Positions 1 through 12,244 of a DNA stretch of 64,000 bases are shown here, piece after piece. Each line of letters opens with the position of its first letter. Position 1 is the first letter of the stretch. The DNA lies in assembly GCA_963971535.1 (NCBI GenBank), contig OZ020585.1, positions 161,201,226-161,265,225 of the forward strand. The letters run 5' to 3'. The DNA comes from Notolepis coatsorum (taxonomy: Eukaryota; Chordata; Actinopteri; Aulopiformes; Paralepididae). Under the pieces are notes generated by a model, which ran no database searches, was not told the origin of the DNA, and saw nothing but the letters and a program-made list of their open reading frames with translations. A program made the translations under genes and the position numbers.

Positions 1-227
1 GACTTGGACTCGGACTCGGGATTTAGTGACTCGACTACAACAATGGTGTCAGACCAGCCATGAGACTCAGAGCAGCATCAGATGTACAGAAAAGGGCTCT
101 TGACGTCTCTCTTCATTACACACATGGATGCAGCTCTTTGAATCCACAAGAGCCTCTGCGTTATCAGACCCAATGTACGCAACTCCAACACTGTTAGGGG
201 CCACAGTATGCAAACAATAGGCAAAAT

Positions 228-322
228 AATAATATAAATGATAATATAAATAATAATATAAATGATAATATAAATAATAATATAAATGATAATATAAATA
301 ATAATATAAATGATAATAAAAA
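228..322. repeat. AT-rich 24-bp tandem repeat
   Basis: About four copies of a unit reading AATAATATAAATGATAATAT. Open frames on the - strand here are low-complexity products of the repeat. Confidence 0.8.
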
Positions 323-343
323 AAAATGAACAACCATATATAT

Positions 344-605
344 TTGGCTCGGTAGGTAGAGCAGTGGTCTGGTAATCCGGAGGTTCCCGGTTCGATTCCC
401 GCTCCTCTCGGGCAGCGTGTCGAAGTGTCCTTGAGCAAGACACTTAACCCCTAATTGCTCCTGATGAGCAGGTTGGCACCTTGCATGGTTGCCTCCACCA
501 TCGGTGGGTGAATGTGTGAGTCGTGAATGGGTAAAATGTGAGGAACAAATTGTAAAGCGCTGGATAAAAGCGCTATATAAATGCAGCCATTTACCATTTA
601 CCATT
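344..605 (+). mobile_element. tRNA-derived SINE, family A, copy 1
   Basis: The tRNA-like head has an A-box-like GGTAGGTAGAGCAGTGG and a B box GGTTCGATTCC. A conserved body (GTGTCGAAGTGTCCTTGAG, GGTTGGCACCTTGCATGG) and the tail AAAGCGCTATATAAATGC follow. The same element occurs at 27034-27284 (-), 49462-49711 (+) and 51145-51410 (+). Confidence 0.8.
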
Positions 606-872
606 TCTATGAACTCAATGAAAACCCACACAAAAGGTGAATGAAAGGAAGGAAAATGGAGAAACTATCATATTCCTCTCATCCTTAACAAAAGCTGCAC
701 TATGGATAATATCCTAGCTGACATTGGTCACCTGAACATCCATCTATTTTACAGCCAGCCCTCGTCTGCACCTTTCCGAGTCCAAATGCTCGAGTACAAG
801 TCCATGTCCGAGTCATCAGTGCTCCAAGTCTGGACTCGAGTCATCAGTCCTGGACTCGAGTACTACAACACT

Positions 873-1078
873 GCTCTGGTCATCTGTAATACCTCCCCCT
901 ACCTCCCTGTGTTATTACCCCCCTGACCTGGGATCTGCCCGGCGAGCCCCAGACGGCAGCTGTATTTAGAGGCCCCTGTCTGTTCAGAGCCACCCAGAGG
1001 GCAGACAGTCTATCCTCCCTGTCTACCAATGATGATGTTGATCAGTAGAGTCCTTTCTCAGCACAATCCATGCTGTTC
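873..1078. other. Short unclassified stretch with one MITE arm
   Basis: 1033-1075 (AGTAGAGTCCTTTCTCAGCA...) matches an arm of the foldback MITE in UPP2 intron 3 (near 52380). The rest shows nothing I recognise. Confidence 0.5.
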
Positions 1079-3056
1079 CCACAAACAACTGACACAAATA
1101 ACGGACACAAACTACTGACACAAACAATAAACCCAAACTACAGACACAAACTACAGACACAAACAACGGACACAAACTACTGACACAAACAGCTGGCACA
1201 AACAACTGACACAAACTACTGACACAAACTACTGACACAAACTACAGACACAAACTACTGACACAAACAACTGACACAAACTACAGACACAAACTACAGA
1301 CACAAACTATAGACACAAACAACTGACACAAACAACTGACACAAACTACAGACACAAACAACTGACACAAACTACAGACACAAACTACTGACACAAACTA
1401 CAGACACAAACTACTGACACAAACAACTGACACAAACTACAGACACAAACTACTGACACAAACTACAGACACAAACAACGGACACAAACAACGGACACAA
1501 ACAACTGAAACAAACAACTGACACAAACTACAGACACAAACTACTGACACAAACTACAGACACAAACTACAGACACAAACAACGGACACAAACTACAGAC
1601 ACAAACTACAGACACAAACTACTGACACAAACTACAGACACAAACTACTGACACAAACTACTGACACAAACTACAGACACAAACTACAGACACAAACTAC
1701 AGACACAAACTACTGACACAAACAACTGACACAAACTACTGACACAAACTACTGACACAAACTACAGACTGACACAAACAACTGACACAAACTACTGACA
1801 CAAACTACAGACACAAACTACTGACACAAACTATAGACACAAACTACAGACACAAACTACTGACACAAACTACAGACACAAACAACTGACACAAACAACT
1901 GACACAAACTACTGACACAAACAACTGACACAAACAACTGACACAAACAACTGACACAAACTACTGACACAAACAACTGACACAAACTACAGACACAAAC
2001 TACAGACACAAACTACAGACACAAACTACAGACACAAACTACTGACACAAACTACTGACACAAACTACAGACTGACACAAACAACTGACACAAACTACAG
2101 ACACAAACTACAGACACAAACTACAGATACAAACTACTGACACAAACTACTGACACAAACTACAGACACAAACTACAGACACAAACTACAGACACAAATT
2201 ACAGACTGACACAAACAACTGACACAAACTACAGACACAAACTACAGACACAAACTACAGACACAAACTACTGACACAAACTACAGACACAAACTACAGA
2301 CACAAACTACAGACACAAACAACTGACACAAACAACTGACACAAACTACAGACACAAACTACAGACACAAACTACAGACTGACACAAACTACAGACACAA
2401 ACTACTGACACAAACTACAGACACAAACTACAGACACAAACTACAGACTGACACAAACAACTGACACAAACTACTGACACAAACAACTGACACAAACTAC
2501 AGACACAAACTACTGACACAAACAACTGACACAAACAACTGACACAAACTACAGACACAAACTACAGACACAAACTACTGACACAAACAACTGACACAAA
2601 CAACTGACACAAACTACAGACACAAACAACTGAGACAAACAACTGACACAAACAACTGACACAAACTACAGACACAAACTACAGACACAAACTACTGACA
2701 CAAACTACAGACACAAACTACTGACACAAACTACAGACTGACACAAACAACTGACACAAACTACTGACACAAACTACAGACACAAACTACAGACACAAAC
2801 TACTGACACAAACTACAGACACAAACTACAGACACAAACTACAGACTGACACAAACAACTGACACAAACTACAGACACAAACTACAGACACAAACTACTG
2901 ACACAAACTACAGACACAAACTACAGACACAAACTACTGACACAAACTACTGACACAAACTACTGACACAAACAGCTGACACAAACAGCTGACACAAACA
3001 GCTGACACAAACAGCTGGCACAAACAACTGACACAATCAGGTGACACAAACAACGC
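1079..3056. repeat. 13-bp minisatellite, about 150 units
   Basis: The unit is ACAAACTACAGAC with variants CTACTG, CAACTG and CAACGG at the same position. Occasional shortened units read ACAGACTGACAC. There is no coding frame. Confidence 0.95.
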
Positions 3057-4110
3057 TGTCCCGCCCGCCTGAATTCTTTAACTAACGGATTTCCAGTTCC
3101 GCGTTCTGCGCTCTGATTGGCCACTGACGTTTCTGGTCGCGCCAATCGTGTGACGGCAAGTTCTGCCACCGGTTAAGCTTAGGCACTCTTTCGAAGTTGG
3201 TTAAGGTTAGAGTTTGTCTTAGAGCAGGGCGATAGAACACCAGCCCTGATTCCAAACTCTAACCTTAACCAACTTTGAAAGAGTCGCCTAAGCTTAAAGG
3301 GGAACTCCAACATTTTGGGAAATTTGCTTATTTAACATCTTCCCTGGAGTTAGACAAGAAGATACATACCTTATTTGTCTCTGTGCATGCATTTTAGCTT
3401 TGGGAATAGATGCTCCATTAGCATAGCTTAGCTTCATCACTGGAAGTGAGGCAGGACAGTAGCCTTACAGTGCCTTACAGTGTATTGCAAGGTCTGACAT
3501 TGACCAAACTTGATATGCATGACCTTGGTGGGCTCTAGGTCAACTCCTGAAAAGGGGGTCAATGTCAGACCTTGCAATCAAAAGTTAGGGGGCGCACTGA
3601 AATTATGGCAAGGGTTATTAGCCCCCTAACTTTTGATTGCAAAGTCTGACATTGACCCCCTTTTCAGGAGTTGACCTAGAGCCCACCAAGGTCATGCATA
3701 TCAAGTCAATGTCAGACCTTGCAATACACTGTAAGGCACTGTAAGGCTACTGTCCTGCCTCACTTCCAGTGATGAAGCTAAGCTATGCTAACGGAGCGTC
3801 TATTCCCAAAGCTAAAATGCACGCACAGAGACAAAAAAGGTATGTATCTTCTTGTCTAACTCCAGGGAAGATGTTAAATAAGCTAATTTCCCAAAATGTT
3901 GGAGTTCCCCTTTAACCAGTGATAAACTAGGCGTTAGGTAGTTTGCTGCTGTTCGAGGCAGAAATGGGCGCGTCACGCGATTGGGCGCACATGTCACATG
4001 ACCAGAAACGTCAGTGGCCAATCAGATCGCACCAGAAACGTCAGTGGCCAATCAGATCGCAGAACGCGAACGCAGAACTGGAAATCCGTTAGTTAAAGAA
4101 TAGACGCGTC
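3057..4110. mobile_element. Foldback element, family X, split by a TTAA MITE
   Basis: The outer arms (CTAACGGATTTCCAGTTC... and its complement near 4085) pair, and both contain TGATTGGCCACTGACGTTTC. Inside is a palindromic core with GGTTAAGGTTAGAGTTTG. Related copies occur at 31978-32352 and 61362-61742. The right arm has a 30-bp tandem duplication (ACCAGAAACGTCAGTGGCCA twice, near 4000-4060). Confidence 0.75.
3298..3911. mobile_element. 614-bp palindromic piggyBac-like MITE with TTAA duplication
   Basis: TTAA at 3294-3297 and 3912-3915 flank terminal repeats AGGGGAACTCCAACATTTTG and complement. Almost the whole element is one palindrome, with the centre near 3600 (GGGGGCGCACTGAAATTATG). The uninterrupted X copy near 32122 shows the same AAGC-TTAA-CCAG site with a single TTAA. 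A single arm of this family lies at 37445-37608. Confidence 0.85.
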
Positions 4111-4766
4111 CTGCCCATCAGGAACCCTTCTCAGATTTTCTCCAGCAGCGACACTGAATGGGGAACCAGCAGCCACTTCTATTAGTAGTGGACTAGATTT
4201 AGCCTGGTCTCGTATAGAACAGAACAGACCCAGCGTTTAGCCTGGTCTCATATAGAACAGAACAGACCCAGCGTTTAGCCTGGTCTCATATAGAACAGAC
4301 CCAGCGTTTAGCCTGGTCTAATATAGAACAGACCCACTGTTTAGCCTGGTCTCAGATAGAACAGAACCCAGTGTTTGGCCTGGTCTCAGATAGAACAGAC
4401 CCAGCGTTTAGCCTGATCTCATATAGAACAGACCCAGCGTTTAGCCTGGTCTCATATAGAACAGACCCACTGTTTAGCCTGGTTTTATATAGAACAGACC
4501 CAGCGTTTAGCCTGGTCTCATATAGAACAGACCCAGTGTTTAGCCTGGTCTCATATAGAACAGACCCACTGTTTAGCCTGGTTTTATATAGAACAGACCC
4601 AGCGTTTAGCCTGGTCTCATATAGAACAGACCCAGTGTTTAGCCTGGTCTCATATAGAACAGAACAGACCCAGTGTTTAGCCTGGTCTCATATAGAACAG
4701 AACAGACCCACTGTTTAGCCTGGTCTCATATAGAACAGACCCACTGTTTAGCCTGGTCTCATATAG

Positions 4767-5047
4767 GGGATCATCCCTATGTTCCCCGGGTCCTATGTTC
4801 CCCGGGTTCTATGTTCCCCGCTTTGATTGATTAATAGATTGAAAATTTTAAAAAATTTTATAATTTTATTAATTATTAATGTCCGCCTTGTTTCGAACAG
4901 TTAAGCTTAGGCCCTCGTTCGAACTGGTTAAGGTTAGAGTTTGGAATCAGGGCTGGTGGTCTAAAATTTTCAATCTGTCAATCAATCAAAGCGGGGAACA
5001 TAGAACCCGGGGAACATAGGACCCGGGGAACATAGACATGCTCCCTC
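4767..5047. mobile_element. Foldback element in satellite, copy 1 of 9
   Basis: Terminal inverted repeats are built of TATGTTCCCCGGGTCC and TATGTTCCCCGC, then TTTGATTGATT. The core has GGTTAAGGTTAGAGTTTGGA in the same orientation as copies 2, 4 and 5. The core resembles family X. Confidence 0.8.
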
Positions 5048-5525
5048 ATATAGAACAGACCCAGTGTTTAGCCTGGTCTAATATAGAACAGAGCAGACCC
5101 AGCGTTTAGCCTGGTCTCATATAGAACAGAACAGACCCAGCGTTTAGCCTGGTCTCATATAGAACAGACCCAGCGTTTAGCCTGGTCTAATATAGAACAG
5201 ACCCACTGTTTAGCCTGGTTTTATATAGAACAGACCCAGCGTTTAGCCTGGTCTCAGATAGAACAGACCCAGCGTTTAGCCTGGTCTCAGATAGAACAGA
5301 CCCACTGTTTAGCCTGGTTTTATATAGAACAGACCCAGCGTTTAGCCTGGTCTCATATAGAACAGACCCAGTGTTTAGCCTGGTCTCATATAGAACAGAC
5401 CCACTGTTTAGCCTGGTTTTATATAGAACAGACCCAGCGTTTAGCCTGGTCTCATATAGAACAGACCCAGTGTTTAGCCTGGTCTCATATAGAACAGACC
5501 CACTGTTTAGCCTGGTCTCATATAG

Positions 5526-5806
5526 GGGATCATCCCTATGTTCCCCGGGTCCTATGTTCCCCGGGTTCTATGTTCCCCGCTTTGATTGATTAATAGATTG
5601 AACATTTTATAATTTTTTATTATTTTATTAATTATTAATGTCCGCCTTGTTTCGAACAGTTAAGCTTAGGCCCTCGTTCGAACTGGTTAAGGTTAGAGTT
5701 TGGAATCAGGGCTGGTGGTCTAAAATTTTCAATCTATCAATCAATCAAAGCGGGGAACATAGAACCCGGGGAACATAGGACCCGGGGAACATAGACATGC
5801 TCCCTC
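5526..5806. mobile_element. Foldback element in satellite, copy 2 of 9
   Basis: Same termini and orientation as copy 1, with the same following satellite variant (a unit containing AGAGCAGACCC). This indicates block duplication rather than independent insertion. Confidence 0.8.
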
Positions 5807-6391
5807 ATATAGAACAGACCCAGTGTTTAGCCTGGTCTAATATAGAACAGAGCAGACCCAGCGTTTAGCCTGGTCTCATATAGAACAGAACAGACCCAGC
5901 GTTTAGCCTGGTCTCATATAGAACAGACCCAGCGTTTAGCCTGGTCTAATATAGAACAGACCCACTGTTTAGCCTGGTTTTATATAGAACAGACCCAGCG
6001 TTTAGCCTGGTTTTATATAGAACAGACCCAGCGTTTAGCCTGGTCTCAGATAGACAGACCCAGCGTTTAGCCTGATCTCATATAGAACAGACCCAGCGTT
6101 TAGCCTGGTCTCATATAGAACAGACCCACTGTTTAGCCTGGTTTTATATAGAACAGACCCAGCGTTTAGCCTGGTCTCATATAGAACAGACCCAGTGTTT
6201 AGCCTGGTCTCATATAGAACAGACCCACTGTTTAGCCTGGTTTTATATAGAACAGACCCAGCGTTTAGCCTGGTCTCATATAGAACAGAACAGACCCAGT
6301 GTTTAGCCTGGTCTCATATAGAACAGACCCAGTGTTTAGCCTGGTCTCATATAGAACAGAACAGACCCACTGTTTAGCCTGGTCTCATATA

Positions 6392-6695
6392 GGGGATCAT
6401 CCCTATGTTCCCCGGGTTCTATGTTCCCCGCTTTGATTGATTAATAGATTGAACATTTTATAATTTCTTATTATTTTATTGATTGAAAATTTTAGACCAC
6501 CAGCCCTGATTCCAAACTCTAACCTTAACCAGTTCGAAAGAGGGCCTAAGCTTAACCGTTCGAAACAAGGCGGACATTAGGCCTAATCATTAATAAAATA
6601 ATAAAAATTTATAAAATGTTCAATCTATTAATCAATCAAAGCGGGGAACATAGAACCCGGGGAACATAGGACCTGGGGAACATAGGGATGATCCC
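6392..6695. mobile_element. Foldback element in satellite, copy 3 of 9 (inverted core)
   Basis: The core reads CCAAACTCTAACCTTAACCA, opposite to copies 1 and 2. It includes AGGCCTAATCATTAATAAAA, seen again in copies 6 and 8. Confidence 0.8.
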
Positions 6696-7238
6696 AACAG
6701 ACCCAGCGTTTAGCCTGGTCTAATATAGAACAGACCCAGCATTTAGCCTGGTCTCATATAGAACAGACCCAATGTTTAGCCTGGTCTCATATAGAACAGA
6801 CCCAGCGTTTAGCCTGGTCTCATATAGAACAGACCCAGCGTTTAGCCTGGTCTCATATAGAACAGACCCAATGTTTAGCCTGGTCTCATATAGAACAGAC
6901 CCAGTGTTTAGCCTGGTCTCATATAGAACAGACCCAGTGTTTAGCCTGATCTCATATAGAACAGAACAGACCCAGCGTTTAGCCTGGTCTCATATAGAAC
7001 AGACCCAGCATTTAGCCTGGTCTCATATAGAACAGAACAGACCCAGCATTTAGCCTGGTCTCATATAGAACAGACCCAGTGTTTAGCCTGGTCTCATATA
7101 GAACAGACCCAGCGTTTAGCCTGGTCTCGTATAGAACAGACCCAGCGTTTAGCCTGGTCTCATATAGAACAGACCCAGCGTTTAGCCTGGTCTAATATAG
7201 AACAGAACAGACCCACTGTTTAGCCTGGTCTCATATAG

Positions 7239-7496
7239 TATATATGTTCCCCGGGTCCTATGTTCCCCGGGTTCTATGTTCCCCGCTTTGATTGATTAAT
7301 AGATTGAAAATTTTATAATTTTTTATTATTTTATTAATTATTAATGTCCGCCTTGTTTCGAACGGTTAAGCTTAGGCCCTCGTTCGAACTGGTTAAGGTT
7401 AGAGTTTGGAATCAGGGCTGGTGGTCTAAAATTTTCAATCTATCAATCAATCAAAGCGGGGAACATAGAACCCGGGGAACATAGACATGCTCCCTC
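7239..7496. mobile_element. Foldback element in satellite, copy 4 of 9
   Basis: Orientation as copy 1. One of the right-hand CCCGGGGAACATAGG terminal units is missing. Confidence 0.8.
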
Positions 7497-7633
7497 ATAT
7501 AGAACAGACCCAGTGTTTAGCCTGGTCTAATATAGAACAGAGCAGACCCAGCGTTTAGCCTGGTCTCATATAGAACAGAACAGACCCAGCGTTTAGCCTG
7601 GTCTCAGATAGAACAGAACCCAGTGTTTAGCCT

Positions 7634-7722
7634 GGTCATAACAGTAAGAAGCATTTTGTATAAAAGTATTCTGTACTTCTGTATGACAACTATTAAAGAA
7701 ACTTGAAACTTGAACTTGAGAT
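7634..7722 (-). mobile_element. LINE 3' tail inserted in the satellite
   Basis: AAGAAGCATTTTGTATAAAA to GACAACTATTAAAGAAACTT is the reverse complement of the TTTCTTTATTAGTTGTCATA tail also present at 34341, 39722 and 55677. Confidence 0.7.
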
Positions 7723-8325
7723 AGAACAGAACCCAGTGTTTAGCCTGGTCTCAGATAGAACAGACCCAGCGTTTAGCCTGATCTCATATAGAACAGACCC
7801 AGCGTTTAGCCTGGTCTCATATAGAACAGACCCACTGTTTAGCTTGGTTTTATATAGAACAGACCCAGCGTTTAGCCTGGTCTCATATAGAACAGACCCA
7901 GTGTTTAGCCTGGTCTCATATAGAACAGACCCAGCGTTTAGCCTGGTCTAATATAGAACAGACCCACTGTTTAGCCTGGTCTCAGATAGAACAAAACCCA
8001 GTGTTTAGCCTGGTCTCAGATAGAACAGACCCAGCGTTTAGCCTGATCTCATATAGAACAGACCCAGCGTTTAGCCTGGTCTCATATAGAACAGACCCAC
8101 TGTTTAGCCTGGTTTTATATAGAACAGACCCAGCGTTTAGCCTGGTCTCATATAGAACAGACCCAGTGTTTAGCCTGGTCTCATATAGAACAGACCCACT
8201 GTTTAGCCTGGTTTTATATAGAACAGACCCAGCGTTTAGCCTGGTCTCATATAGAACAGACCCAGTGTTTAGCCTGGTCTCATATAGAACAGAACAGACC
8301 CAGCGTTTAGCCTGGTCTCATATAG

Positions 8326-8590
8326 GGGATCATCCCTATGTTCCCCGGGTTCTATGTTCCCCGCTTTGATTGATTAATAGATTGAACATTTTATAATTTT
8401 TTATTATTTTATTAATTATTAATGTCCGCCTTGTTTCGGAACAGTTAAGCTTAGGCCCTCGTTCGAACTGGTTAAGGTTAGAGTTTGGAATCAGGGCTGG
8501 TGGTCTAAAATTTTCAATCTATCAATCAATCAAAGCGGGGAACATAGAACCCGGGGAACATAGGACCCGGGGAACATAGAGATGCTCCCT
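8326..8590. mobile_element. Foldback element in satellite, copy 5 of 9
   Basis: Orientation as copy 1. Only about 90 bp of satellite separate it from copy 6, which has the opposite orientation. Confidence 0.8.
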
Positions 8591-8680
8591 CATATAGAAC
8601 AGACCCAGTGTTTAGCATGGTCTAATATAGAACAGAACAGACCCAGCGTTTAGCCTGGTCTCATATAGAACAGAACAGAC

Positions 8681-8958
8681 CGGGAGCATGTCTATGTTCC
8701 CCGGGTCCTATGTTCCCCGGGTTCTATGTTCCCCGCTTTGATTGATTGAACATTTTAGACCACCAGCCCTGATTCCAAACTCTAACCTTAACCAGTTCGA
8801 AAGAGGGCCTAAGCTTAACCGTTCGAAACAAGGCGGACATTAGGCCTAATCATTAATAAAATAATAAAAAATTATAAAATTTTCAATCTATTAATCAATC
8901 AAAGCGGGGAACATAGAACCCGGGGAACATAGGACCCGGGGAACATAGGGATGATCCC
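8681..8958. mobile_element. Foldback element in satellite, copy 6 of 9 (inverted core)
   Basis: Starts GGGAGCATGTCTATGTTCCC and ends GAACATAGGGATGATCCC. The core is in the copy 3 orientation. Confidence 0.8.
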
Positions 8959-9972
8959 AACAGACCCAGCGTTTAGCCTGGTCTAATATAGAACAGAACA
9001 GACCCAGCGTTTAGCCTGGTTTCATATAGAACAGACCCAGCATTTAGCCTGGTCTCATATAGAACAGAACAGACCCAGCGTTTAGCCTGGTCTCATATAG
9101 AACAGACCCAGTGTTTAGCCTGGTCTCATATAGAACAGACCCAATGTTTAGCCTGGTCTCATATAGAACAGACCCAGTGTTTAGCCTGGTCTCATATAGA
9201 ACAGACCCAGTGTTTAGCCTGATCTCATATAGAACAGAACAGACCCAGCGTTTAGCCTGGTCTCATATAGAACAGACCCAGCATTTAGCCTGGTCTCATA
9301 TAGAACAGAACAGACCCAGCATTTAGCCTGGTCTCATATAGAACAGACCCAGTGTTTAGCCTGGTCTCATATAGAACAGACCCAGTGTTTAGCCTGATCT
9401 CATATAGAACAGAACAGACCCAGCGTTTAGCCTGGTCTCATATAGAACAGACCCAGCGTTTAGCCTGGTCTCGTATAGAACAGACCCAGCGTTTAGCCTG
9501 GTCTCATATAGAACAGACCCAGCGTTTAGCCTGGTCTCATATAGAACAGAACAGACCCAGCGTTTAGCCTGGTCTCGTATAGAACAGACCCAGCGTTTAG
9601 CCTGGTCTCATATAGAACAGACCCAGCGTTTAGCCTGGTCTCATATAGAACAGAACAGACCCAGCGTTTAGCCTGGTCTCATATAGAACAGACCCAGCGT
9701 TTAGCCTGGTCTCATATAGAACAGAACAGACCCAGCGTTTAGCCTGGTCTCATATAGAACAGAACAGACCCAGCGTTTAGCCTGGTCTCATATAGAACAG
9801 ACCCAGTGTTTAGCCTGGTCTCATATAGAACAGACCCACTGTTTAGCTTGGTCTCAGATAGAACAGAACCCAGTGTTTAGCCTGGTCTCATATAGAACAG
9901 ACCCATTGTTTAGCTTGGTCTCAGATAGAACAGACCCAGCGTTTAGCCTGGTCTCATATAGAACAGAACAGA

Positions 9973-10246
9973 CCGGGAGCATGTCTATGTTCCCCGGGTC
10001 CTATGTTCCCCGGGTTCTATGTTCCCCGCTTTGATTGATTGATTGATTTAGACCACCAGCCCTGATTCCAAACTCTAACCTTAACCAGTTCGAAAGAGGG
10101 CCTAAGCTTAACCGTTCGAAACAAGGTGGACATTAATAATTAATAAAATAATAAAGATTTATAAAATTTTCAATCTATTAATCAATCAAAGCGGGGAACA
10201 TAGAACCCGGGTAACATAGGACCCGGGGAACATAGGGATGATCCCT
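9973..10246. mobile_element. Foldback element in satellite, copy 7 of 9 (inverted core)
   Basis: Copy 3 orientation with a shortened inner spacer (GATTGATTGATTTAGACC), as in copy 9. Confidence 0.8.
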
Positions 10247-10336
10247 AGAACTGAACAGACCCAGCGTTTAGCCTGGTCTCATATAGAACAGAACAGACCC
10301 AGCGTTTAGCCTGGTCTCATATAGAACAGAACAGAC

Positions 10337-10623
10337 CGGGAGCATGTCTATGTTCCCCGGGTCCTATGTTCCCCGTGTTCTATGTTCCCCGCTTTGATTG
10401 ATTGATTGATTGAAAATTTTAGACCACCAGCCCTGATTCCAAACTCTAACCTTAACCAGTTCGAAAGAGGGCCTAAGCTTAACCGTTCGAAACAAGGCGG
10501 ACATTAGGCCTAATCATTAATAAAATAATAAAAAATTTATAAAATGTTCAATCTATTAATCAATCAAAGCGGGGAACATAGAACCCGGGGAACATAGGAC
10601 CCGGGGAACATAGGGATGATCCC
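10337..10623. mobile_element. Foldback element in satellite, copy 8 of 9 (inverted core)
   Basis: Copy 3 orientation. It carries AGGCCTAATCATTAATAAAA like copies 3 and 6. Confidence 0.8.
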
Positions 10624-11430
10624 AACAGACCCAGCGTTTAGCCTGGTCTCATATAGAACAGAACAGACCCAGCGTTTAGCCTGGTCTCATATAGAACAGA
10701 CCCAGTGTTTAGCCTGGTCTCATATAGAACAGACCCAATGTTTAGCCTGGTCTCATATAGAACAGACCCAGTGTTTAGCCTGGTCTCATATAGAACAGAC
10801 CCAGTGTTTAGCCTGATCTCATATAGAACAGAACAGACCCAGCGTTTAGCCTGGTCTCATATAGAACAGACCCAGCATTTAGCCTGGTCTCGTATAGAAC
10901 AGAACAGACCCAGCGTTTAGCCTGGTCTCATATAGAACAGACCCAGTGTTTAGCCTGGTCTCATATAGAACAGAACAGACCTAGCGTTTAGCCTGGTCTC
11001 ATATAGAACAGACCCAGCGTTTAGCCTGGTCTCGTATAGAACAGACCCAGCGTTTAGCCTGGTCTCATATAGAACAGACCCAGCGTTTAGCCTGGTCTCA
11101 TATAGAACAGAACAGACCCAGCGTTTAGCCTGGTCTCATATAGAACAGACCCAGCGTTTAGCCTGGTCTCATATAGAACAGAACAGACCCAGCGTTTAGC
11201 CTGGTCTCATATAGAACAGAACAGACCCAGCGTTTAGCCTGGTCTCATATAGAACAGACCCAGTGTTTAGCCTGGTCTCATATAGAACAGACCCACTGTT
11301 TAGCTTGGTCTCAGATAGAACAGAACCCAGTGTTTAGCCTGGTCTCATATAGAACAGACCCACTGTTTAGCTTGGTCTCAGATAGAACAGACCCAGCGTT
11401 TAGCCTGGTCTCATATAGAACAGAACAGAC

Positions 11431-11655
11431 CGGGAGCATGTCTATGTTCCCCGGGTCCTATGTTCCCCGGGTTCTATGTTCCCCGCTTTGATTGATTGAT
11501 TGATTTAGACCACCAGCCCTGATTCCAAACTCTAACCTTAACCATTTCGAAAGAGGGCCTAAGCTTAACCGTTCGAAACAAGGCGGACATTAATAATTAA
11601 TAAAATAATAAAAAATTATAAAATGTTCAATCTATTAATCAATCAAAGCGGGGAG
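11431..11655. mobile_element. Foldback element in satellite, copy 9 of 9, right end lost
   Basis: Copy 7 type. It breaks off at AATCAAAGCGGGGA without the final GAACATAG units, which also marks the end of the satellite array. Confidence 0.8.
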
Positions 11656-11930
11656 GGGAGTCCGTCGCCCCTTGCCCTGGAGAATTTAAACAAGTCAGAG
11701 AATATGTGAGCTAATGAGGATAGTGTTGCACTTCAAGGGGGGGGCATTACGGGGCATTTTGACGTCTCGTCAAGGTGTCGACACACGTGACTGTTCGGTG
11801 AAATTATTGTGTCCGAGCAATCGCCGGTTTAACGGAATTGAAGACCAATCACCAATCAAATTGTGATCGAGTTATTATACTCTGGCTCACTCATGAACAT
11901 GTTCATATCATGTTAGTTTATTAGCTACAC
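11656..11930. other. No recognisable feature
   Basis: Non-repetitive looking sequence between the satellite end and an AT-rich LINE 3' relic. No convincing open frame or element ends. Confidence 0.5.
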
Positions 11931-12230
11931 ATTTTATTTATATTTACTGCATAAATATATATATATTCAGTATATATCCATATCTGTCTGAATATACCTG
12001 CATATAATCCTTCTATATACCTACTTATACACCTGCATATAACCCATATAACTCTGTATGACAGCATGTACAATAATGCTGTATATACCGCATATATATA
12101 CAGTAGGGATGTCCGATATTATCGGCCTACCGATATTGGCATTAAAATGTGATATCGGAAATTATCTGTATTGGTTTTCAAATTTATATTTTTTTATTTT
12201 GAGGGCCTACAAATACATTCTTTCATGGGG
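11930..12230. mobile_element. LINE 3' relic followed by a hAT-MITE left end
   Basis: 11930-12105 (TATACCTGCATATAATCC and similar words) matches the LINE-tail family at 58010-58140. TAGGGATGTCCGATATTATC at 12106-12125 is the left end of the same hAT MITE family as 13429-13855; its other end is not seen before the LINE fragment begins. Confidence 0.6.
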
Positions 12231-12244
12231 CCCAGAATCTGGAG

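Larger units (their letters stand above)
1..885. mobile_element. Degenerate MITE ends (hAT-like) around a SINE insertion
   Basis: GACTCGACTACAACA near 30-45 and GAGTACTACAACACTG at 858-873 look like the two ends of one MITE family rich in GACTCGAGTC words. The SINE at 344-605 and AT-rich DNA lie between them. The left end is close to the window edge, so TSDs cannot be read. Confidence 0.35.
4195..11430. repeat. 33/38-bp satellite array with higher-order structure
   Basis: The unit is TAGAACAGACCCAGCGTTTA + GCCTGGTCTCATA (33 bp). A 38-bp form carries an extra ACAGA. I estimate 130-140 units. Because 33 is divisible by three, the array gives long false open frames repeating YRTDPAFSLVS. The array plus embedded foldback elements repeats as larger blocks (the first two insertions are 759 bp apart). 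Confidence 0.95.

Noticed and set aside
344-440. Free-standing tRNA genes at the B-box words (344, 27797, 49462, 51145, 60268)
   Set aside because: Each tRNA-like head continues into a shared SINE body and tail, several with target duplications; acceptor stems are not intact.
1079-3056. Possible CRISPR-like repeat-spacer array
   Set aside because: The units are 13 bp with no unique spacers, in a vertebrate genome; it is a minisatellite.
4371-10920. Many + strand open frames repeating YRTDPAFSLVS
   Set aside because: They follow the 33-bp satellite period, move frame where 38-bp units occur, and have no start or splice context.
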